Positions 56,733 to 64,000 of a DNA stretch of 64,000 nucleotides are shown piece by piece. Made by a program: the position numbers and the translations under genes. The notes under the pieces are model-generated. The model had not been told where the DNA came from. It made no database searches and saw only the letters and a list, made by a program, of their open reading frames with translations. The stretch comes from Sciurus carolinensis (taxonomy: Eukaryota; Chordata; Mammalia; Rodentia; Sciuridae). Every line of letters begins with the position of its first letter. The stretch's first letter is position 1. The stretch spans positions 30,772,954 to 30,836,953 of the forward strand of contig NC_062232.1 in assembly GCF_902686445.1 (NCBI RefSeq), in the 5' to 3' direction.

Positions 56733-59700
56733 TCATTCTTTGGTTTTTTGAGATTGGCTTATCTCACTTAGCATGATATTCTCCAATTTCATCCATTTGC
56801 CTGCAAATGCCATAATTTTATCATTCTTTTATGGCTGAGGAATATTCCATTGTATGTATATACCACAGTTTCTTTATCCATTCATCAACTGAAGGGCATC
56901 TAGGTTGGTTCCACAGTCTGGCTATTGTGAATTGAGCAGCTATGAACATTGATGTGGCTGTATCTCTGTAGTATGCTGATTTTAAGTCCTTTGGGTATAG
57001 GCTGAGGAGTGGGATAGCTGGGTCAAATGGTGGTTCCATTCCAAGTTTTCTAAGGAATCTCCACACTGCTTTCCAGAGTGGCTGCACTAATTTGCAACCC
57101 CACCAGCAATGTATGAGTGTACCTTTCTCCCCACATCCTTGCCAACACCTGTTGTTGCTTGTATTCTTGATAATCGCCATTCTAATTGGGGTGAGATGGA
57201 ATCTTAGGGTGGTTTTGATTTGCATTTCTCTTATTACTAGAGATGTTGAACATTTTTCCATATGTTTGTTGATTGCTTGTAGGTCTTCTTCTGTGAAGTG
57301 TCTGTTCATTTCCTTAGCCCATTTGTTGATAGGGTTATTTGCATTCTTGGTGTAGAGTTTTTTGAGTTCTTTATAGATTCTGGAAATTAGTGCTCTATCT
57401 GAAGTATGATTGGCAAAGATTTTCTCCCACTCTGTAGGCTCTTTCTTCACATTGCTGATAGTTTCCTTTGCTCAGAGAAAGCTTTTTAGTTTGAATCTAT
57501 CCCAGTTATTGATTCTTGCTTTTATTTTTTGTGCTATGGGAGTCCTGTTGAGGAAGTCTGGTCCTAAACTGACATGTTGAAGCTCTGGACCTACTTTTTC
57601 TTCTATAAGATGCAGGGTCTCTGGTCTGATTCCAAGGTCCTTAATCCATTTTGAGTTGAGTTTCGTGCACGGTGAGAGATAGGGGTTTAGTTTCATTCTG
57701 TTGCATATGGATTTCCAATTTTCCCAGCACCATTTGTTGAAGAGTCTATCTTTTCTCCACTGCATATTTTTGGCCCCTTTGTCTAGTATGAGAAAATTGT
57801 ATTTATTTGGGTTTGTGTCTGTGTCCTCTATTCTGTACCATTGATCTACCTTTCTATTTTGGTACCAATACCATGCCATTTTTGTTACTATTGCTTTGTA
57901 ATAGAGTTGAAGATCTGGTATTGCGATACCCCCTGCTTCACTCTTTCTGCCAAGGATTGCTTTAGCTATTCTGGGTTTCTTATTCTTCCAGATGAATTTC
58001 ATGATTGCTTGCTTTATTTCTGTAAGGTACGTCATTGGGATTTTAATTGGAATTGCATTGAATCTGTATAGCACTTTTGGTAGTATGGCCATTTTGACAA
58101 TATTAATTCTTCCTATCCAAGAACATGGGAGATCTTTCCATCTTCTAAGGTGTTCTTTAATTTCTTTCTTTAGTGTTCTGTAGTTCTCATTGTAGAGTCT
58201 TTCACCTCTTTTGTGATATTGATTCCCAAGTATTTTATTTTTTTTTGAGGCTATTGTGAATGGGGTAGTTTTCCTAATTATTCTTTTCAAAGATTCATCA
58301 CTTGTGTATAAAAATGCATTAGATTTATGTGCATTGATCTTATATCCCGCTACTTTACTGAATTCACTTATGAGTTCTAAAAGTTTTCTGGTGGAATTTC
58401 GAGGTTCCTCTAAATATATAATCATATCATCAGCAAATAGGGATAGTTTGAGTTCTTCTTTTCCTATTTGTATCCCTTTAATTTCTTTGGTCTGTCTAAT
58501 TGCTCTGGCTGGAGTTTCAAGGATGATATTGAATAGAAGTGGTGAAAGAGGACATCCCTATCTTGCTCCAGATTTTAGGGGGAATGCTTTCAGTTTTTCA
58601 CCATTTAGAATGATATTAGCCATGGGCTTAGCATAGATGGCCTTCACAATGTTAAGGAATGTTCCCACTATCCCTATTTTTTCTAGTGTTTTGAGCATGA
58701 AGGGGTACTGTATTTTATCAAATGCTTTTTCTGCATCTATTGAAATAATCATGAGATTCTTGACTTTAAGTCTATTGATATGGTGAATGACATTTATTGA
58801 TTTCCTGATGTTGAACCAACCTTGCACCCCTGGGATGAAACCCACTTGATCATGGTGCACTATCTTTTTAATATGTTTTTGTATGCGATTTGCTAAAATT
58901 TTGTTGAGAATTTTTGCGTCAAGTATTGGAATGAGCTCTTCTTTAAAGGTTTTGTAGAACTCGGCTGAGAACCCATGTCGTCCTGGACTTTTCTTTGTTG
59001 GTAGGCTTTTGATGACTTCTTCTATTTCATTACTTGAAATTGGTCTATTTAAATTGTGTATGTCCTCCTCGTTCAGTTTAGGCAATTCATATGTCTCTAG
59101 AAACCTGTTGATGTCTTCGAAATGTTCTATTTGTTGGAGTATAGATTTTCAAAATAGCTTCTAATTATGTTTTGTATTTCAATCGTGTCTGTCTGTTGTG
59201 ATATTTCCTTGTTGATTCTGAATTTTAGTGATTTGGGTGTTCTCTTGTCTTCTCTTTGTTAGTGTGGCTAAAGGTTTATCAATTTTGTTTATTTTTTTGA
59301 AGAATCAACTATTTATTTTGTCAATTTTTTGTATTTTTTCTTTTGTTTCAATTTCATTGATTTCAGCTCTGAGTTTAACTATTTCCTGTCTTCTACTACT
59401 TTTGGTGTTGGTCTGTTCTTCTTTTACTAGGGCTTTGAGCTGTAGTGTTAGGTCGTTTATTTGTTGAGTTTTACTTCTTTTATTGAATGCGCTCCATGAA
59501 ATAAATTTTCCTCTATGTACTGTTTCATAGTGTCCCAGAGATTTTGATATGATGTTTCTTTGTTCTCATTTACCTCTAAGAATTTTTTAATTTCCTTCCT
59601 AATATCTTCTGTTATCCATTCATCATATCATAGCATATTGTTTAATCTCCAGGTGTTGGAGTAGTTTCTGTTTTTTACTTTTTCATTTATTTCTAATTTC

Positions 59701-60376
59701 AATCCATTATGATCTGATAGAATACAAGGTAGTGTCTCTATCTTCTTGTATTTGCTAACATTAGCTTTGTGGCATAATATATGGTCTATTTTAGAGAAGG
59801 ATCCATGTGCTGCTGAGAAGAAAGTATATTCGCTCTTGGTTGGGTGATATATTCTATAAATGTCTGTTAAGTCTAAATTATTGATTGTGTTATTGAGTTC
59901 TATGATTTCTTTGTTCAATTTTTGTTTGGAAGATCTGTCCAGTGGTGAGAGAGGCATGTTAAAATCACCTAGTATTATTGTGTTGTAGTCTATTTGGTTT
60001 CTGAAATTGAGAAGGATTTTTTTGACATACATGGATGAGCCACTCTTTGGGGCATAGATGTTTATGATTGTTATGTCTTGCTGATTTATGGTTCCCTTAA
60101 GCAGTATGAAATGTCCTTCTTTATCCCTTCTGACTAACTTTGGCTTGAAGTCCACATTATCTGAAATGAGGATGAATCCATGTGCATGGTATGTTTTCCC
60201 CATCCTTTCACCTTTAGTCTATGGGTATCTCTTTCTGTGAGGTGAATCTCTTGCAGGCAACATATTGTTGGATCTTTCTTTTTAATCCAATCTGCCGGTC
60301 TATGTCTTTTGATTGATGAGTTCAGGCCATTAACATTCATGGTTATTATTGAGATATGATTTGTATTCCCGGTCAT
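56733..60376 (-). pseudogene. L1 copy 3 ORF2, frameshifted and internally deleted
   Basis: From the MTGN ATG (60374-60376) to TGA (56733-56735). Open pieces are 59628-60203 and 60134-60430 (endonuclease, about 15 bp shorter than copy 2 around 60170), 58558-59085 (RT N-terminal part), 57472-58425 (RT/thumb, just past the active-site segment) and 56821-57450 (C terminus). Compared with copy 2 it lacks 138 bp (46 codons, in frame) at about 58920, which removes a conserved RT segment including the PISL motif. Dead copy. Confidence 0.88.
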
Positions 60377-60435
60377 TTGGCTCATTCTTTTTTTTTTTTG
60401 ACACGACTTGGTTCCTCCTTTATTTGACAATTCCT

Positions 60436-60706
60436 TTAGGATAATTCCTCCCTTTGCTGATTTGCTTCTTTGTTTTTCATCTCTTCCTCATGGAATATTT
60501 TGCTGAGAATGTTCTGTAATGCTGGCTTTCTTTTTGTAAATTCTTTTAGCTTTTGTTTATCATGGAAGGATTTTATTTCATCATGAAATTTGAAGGTAAG
60601 TTTTGCTGGGTATAAGATTCTTGGTTGGCATCCATTTTCTTTCAGGGCTTGAAAAATGTTGTTTCAGGCCCTTCTAGCTTTTAGGGTCTGGATTGAAAAA
60701 TCTGCT
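60436..60706 (-). pseudogene. L1 copy 3 ORF1 C-terminal fragment
   Basis: About 85 codons ending at the TAA at 60436-60438, just before ORF2. It reads the conserved C-terminal domain (ADFSIQTLKARRA, then PAKLTFKFHDEIKSF, then a Lys/Glu-rich end) with one in-frame TGA after ARRA where a Trp codon would be expected. Confidence 0.8.
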
Positions 60707-60813
60707 AAAAATATGGAACACTTCACGAATTTGCCTGTCATTCTTGCGCAGGGGCCATGCTAATCTTCTCTGTATCATTCCAATTTTAGTATATGTGCTG
60801 CCGGAGTGAGCAC
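60707..60813 (-). pseudogene. Full-length U6 snRNA copy joined to L1
   Basis: Read on the minus strand it starts GTGCTC, has the ACAGAGA box and the AGC that follows it, CATGGCCCCTGCGCAAG, and ends CCATATTTTTA directly against the L1. I count about six differences from the mammalian U6 sequence as I know it, four of them at CpG sites. It is full length. Upstream (plus-strand positions above 60814) is LTR sequence with no TATA box or proximal sequence element at U6 spacing, so it is not expected to be transcribed as U6. U6 and L1 lie on the same strand, U6 5' of the L1, which is the layout of U6/L1 chimeric retrocopies. Confidence 0.93.
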
Positions 60814-61223
60814 TGATGCTTATTTTTTAAAGGAACAAGTTTTCCTTTTTCTCTTCTCCCTCTTCCCCCTCCCTAAGCTGGGGGCAGGATACAAGATTAC
60901 CCTGAGCTATCTGTGCTCCAAAGGAAGGAGATATCTGCCAGAGAATCTCAGAAGTGAATATCTCCCAAATTAATAAGTGAATGTTAACACACCAACAGAG
61001 CGCCCTGGGACCCCCTGTCAGGGCACACCTGAAACATGGCCTTTGAAGAGCTCCTTTAAAATTCTCCTGTTCCTGCTGATGGACAGAATTACAGTCTTTG
61101 GGACGGAAGTCCCCTGTGCTTCTCCTTTGCTAGCAAAGCAATAAAACTTCTTTTTCCTTTTTCTGAAACCATGTCCTCCTTATTGAATTGGCATTGGAGA
61201 CAAGGACCGAGCTTTTGGCAACA
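60814..61223 (+). repeat. Solo LTR, family C copy 2 (plus), right part
   Basis: Continues the LTR begun at 56376: CCTCCCTAAGCTGGGGGCAG, AGCAAAGCAATAAAACTTC (polyadenylation signal about 61139), GAATTGGCATTGGAGACAAG and the end GGCAACA. GGAC follows at 61224-61227, matching 56372-56375, a 4-bp duplication as for class I retroviruses. Without the insert the LTR is about 447 bp. Confidence 0.8.
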
Positions 61224-61227
61224 GGAC

Positions 61228-62104
61228 TGCTTTTACACAACAGTTTCCCCAGGGACCACTTGACCTGAAAATGCTAAAGACATTGGAAAATCTTTGCCAA
61301 CCTATGTTTTATAGTAGTTTACCACTGCCCTTAATTCTCCTCCAGCTTTTTTCAACTTCATTTACTCATCTATTTACCTTTCCTATTTCCTTTTGTTTTG
61401 TTCACTCTCAATAAATATTCTAGATTGATTCAGATATTTGTAATATTTTTACATATCCCTAACAGTTACTAGAATTGCGATTGTCATTCTCCAGTCTAAT
61501 ATCTTTGTGCATTTCAGCAAGTGAACCTGTCCGACTTTGTGTCTTCAGTTTAGCCTGTCTCTCATTATGCCTTTGTTAATTGAAGGCCATCAGTCATCCT
61601 GCTTCTGGGAGCATCAGAGTGGAACAATGCCTGACTAACGTTTTTTGACTGATTCTCCATAATTACATATTCATCACAGAGACTGTTTAAAGAGTACTCA
61701 TTTTTAAGTCATTGCAATCTATTCCAATCATTTTTCTTGCTGTGAGGCATTTAAATTTTATTAATATGCAAAGCTACTGCCTTGTACGAGGCAGAATATA
61801 GTTCTTCCATTTTATCTGTATTTCAACATTTATGCTTTATAATGTTGCTTTTGGTTTATAATTTATTATATATGATATTAACTGTGCAACCCAGACCAAG
61901 AAGATTTATGCTCTTTTTTCCTGTGATATAATTTTCTGTGCATGATTTCTCTCATCCCAAAAGTTTAATTCTTCTATGAAGTTTATTGGGAACTAAAAGT
62001 GCCAATTTAAAATATATTTTAGAAGTATAAATAAATAAATCTAAATGAAAACATTCTATAACAGGAACATCCACGCGGTTTTTTATTTTTTTTTAACTAA
62101 ATAG
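61228..62104. other. Unlabelled AT-rich sequence
   Basis: No gene or nameable repeat seen. Confidence 0.3.
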
Positions 62105-62240
62105 CCATTCTTTCAACAAATCATGTTGGGTTCTGTGACATGTTCTGCACTATGTTTGGCACTAGAAATAATACAGTGACCAGGGCACAGTTCCTGGTCA
62201 CAGTCTGACAGACTTAGAAATCAATACCTCCAATCTATTC
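62105..62240 (-). repeat. L2-like fragment (minus)
   Basis: ATTCTTTCAACAAATCATG, CTGCACTATGTTTGGCACTA and AATAATACAGTGACCAGGG match the reversed L2 3' end. Confidence 0.5.
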
Positions 62241-63884
62241 TAGTATGATCTAAAGGAGATATAAACACAATGTACTGTGTGAGTCCAGGGTGGGTGCTAA
62301 TTCTTACCTGGGGAGTTAAGAAACATCTAACATAGAGGTGAGATTAAGTCTTGAAGACTTTTCTTCAAGTCTTCATTTGTAGACTTGGAGCTCTACAAAT
62401 GAAGAAGAGAGGAAAACATACTTTAGCTCTGTCCATTTGCTTCAGGGGAAGCAATAGAGAAGAAGAGGCTACAAACACAGAAGTACAAGGGAATATACTT
62501 GGTTAAAGAAGATTGCTAGAGGAGTGGAGAGGCAGTGGATTTACCTTATCCAGGAAGAGGGATCATTTTTTTCTTAAGGAACTCCACGGAACTCTTCTCT
62601 CAAAGGTTGTCCCTAATTTACCAATTAACATCACCATTGGTCTCTTTTCAGAACTTGCCCTTCTTGATCACTCTGTAGCACTTACTGACTGCTAGTCCTT
62701 TCTTCCTTGCCTGCCTTGTCCTCACTTGGTTTGCCTAGGATTAATCTATAGAGAAATACATAGAGCTAGGAGAGGGCTAGGTCATAGATTCTACTTTTGA
62801 CCTCTTTAATTCTTGCTCTATTTACATGCCCCCTTGAGCTCAGCCACACCTGTAGCCAATCTGCCTGCCTTTCTCCAGCCAGGTGTGTTTGTTTATTTGT
62901 TGTTTTTGTTTTTAATGACAACACTTGCACATCCACCTGTGAAACTTTCCCCCCTGGATGTCCTCAGAAAACTGAGTAAGCAAGTCTCAAAATGAACTCA
63001 CTATTTGCCAAACCCTCCCTAGGTTTGCCACACCTGCCCTAGTCTCTCAAGTATTAAATTTTAGCATCACCCTAGACTTATGGCTCTTAGCCTGAACAGA
63101 CTGAATATCTCCCCTTTTCTGTGTGCTCTTCTTCTTCCTAATGACCCAAATCCCTTTTGGGCTATAATTATCTGTGATCCAATAATGTCTGTAATCTCTG
63201 TACCTTTCAGGGATCTTGAATCACAAAATTCTACTCTGGCTAATCAAAGCAGAAAATAAATTTTTTGAAAGACATCCAGTAACATAATTGGAAAGCTGTA
63301 GAACCAGGATCAGAAAATGGGAAGCATCATACAGAGTAGAACCTTGTCTCCCATCTATCTTTATACTTTTCCTTAAAGAGGAAATGTGCTCAGATGTTAG
63401 GTTGTGCAAAGTGATAATCTAGTTCTTATAACCCTCTTTTAGTAGATGCTGTTGGTGCTTTGCCCAGATCCACTTGACCAGCAGGACACACAAATGCCCA
63501 GCTGCTTGTGAGGGCTGCAACTGATGACTTATGCCTCTGACCTTTCAGAAGGATTATCCTTGGTCAACTGAGGCAGCCAAAGACCAGTGATACAAAGGAA
63601 CAAAAGCAGTGAGTTTTATGATCCAGAGACTATTTTTTATCTAGCCAAGGTTAGACTTTGCCTAATATCACTTCCTTACTTGGCTCCTTACCTGACCCTA
63701 TCCTGCTATATGGTTTTCTCCTGTGTTCATTCTAGAAGGTTCTGCTTCCAGGAAGCCCAACCTAAAACTTACCTGCAAACAGAGTTGATCATCCTCTGTG
63801 TTACCACAATTTCTACTTCATTCCTTGTTAATGACATTTAACACTTTGTATGACTATTTTTGGTTTATATATTAATATCTCTTA
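62241..63884. other. Unlabelled sequence
   Basis: 1.6 kb with only short unrelated open frames (up to 84 codons). No gene or nameable repeat seen. Confidence 0.3.
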
Positions 63885-63990
63885 ATAGGCTATGGAATCT
63901 GTGAGTGCAGGGAACATGTGCATTTTTCTGTCCTTAAGTTCTATCACATATGTAAACAGGAGCTTATAAAGGGTAGGCTGAACTTAAGTG
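63885..63990 (+). repeat. L2-like fragment (plus)
   Basis: TAGGCTATGGAATCTGTGAG with TGCAGGGAACATGTG and a GAGCTTATAAAGGG end resembles the L2 3' region read forward. Confidence 0.35.
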
Positions 63991-64000
63991 AAAATAAAAG

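Larger units (their letters stand above)
56428..60706 (-). mobile_element. L1 copy 3, 5' end fused to U6 (minus)
   Basis: About 4.3 kb of L1 in minus orientation: A tail (T run ending about 56430), an extra about 30 bp beyond the usual L1 3' end (56431-56462), a 3' UTR with a telomere-like block, ORF2, and the ORF1 C-terminal part. At the 5' side it does not meet flanking DNA but a complete U6 snRNA copy. The composite is flanked by TGAGGCTTATTTTTT (56413-56427) and TGATGCTTATTTTTT (60814-60828), 14 of 15 identical. Confidence 0.92.

Noticed and set aside
60707..60813. Functional U6 snRNA gene
   Set aside because: It is fused to L1 within one target duplication, lacks upstream promoter elements and carries several substitutions.

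Overview
The window is mammalian nuclear DNA and almost certainly from a squirrel-family rodent (Sciuridae). The evidence is the repeat load: many dimeric SINEs made of a B1/7SL-like left half and an ID-like (tRNA-derived) right half, free ID elements with long pure A tails, young L1 copies and several rodent-type LTR families, on top of old eutherian MIR, L2, MLT1-like and MER5/hAT remnants. The base composition is AT-rich with two or three small GC-rich patches. I infer an X-linked position only because the single recognisable gene is of the FTHL17 type, which is X-linked in human and mouse.

The only convincing protein-coding gene is an intronless ferritin heavy chain-like gene at 45376-45927 (+), FTHL17-type, 183 codons and uninterrupted. 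It sits in a local CpG-rich patch. An ETS/YY1-type promoter block lies about 240 bp upstream and a polyadenylation signal 121 bp downstream. Several ferroxidase-centre ligands of FTH1 are replaced.

Layout. 1-2000: GC-rich unlabelled sequence and SINEs. 2020-7383: a decayed provirus whose env tail looks betaretrovirus-like, with a truncated 5' LTR, a gag-like start, env remnants, a polypurine tract and a 3' LTR; two solo LTRs of another family are nested in it. 7400-10400: unlabelled, partly GC-rich, with MIR/L2. 10400-19400: several solo LTRs (a 4-bp-TSD LTR splitting an old L1; further members of the 5-bp-TSD family; a solo LTR split by a retroposed transcript of its own family) plus MaLR-like LTRs. 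19400-35300: SINE-rich, otherwise unlabelled AT-rich DNA with a solo class II-like LTR at 33927-34374. 35300-42600: truncated L1 copies, an MLT1-like LTR and SINEs. 43200-49000: FTHL17-type gene and surroundings. 49082-53326 and 56428-60706: two about 4.2-kb 5'-truncated L1 copies on the minus strand. The second is joined at its 5' end to a full-length U6 snRNA copy (60707-60813), and the whole U6-L1 unit is flanked by a 15-bp target duplication inside a solo LTR. 61228-64000: unlabelled DNA with L2.

Nothing in the window behaves like an operon or gene cluster. The most informative content is retrotransposition history: U6/L1 template joining, an L1-processed endogenous retrovirus transcript, and LTRs dated by nesting. 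All calls are by eye; no database search was run, and repeat boundaries are approximate unless a target-site duplication is given.
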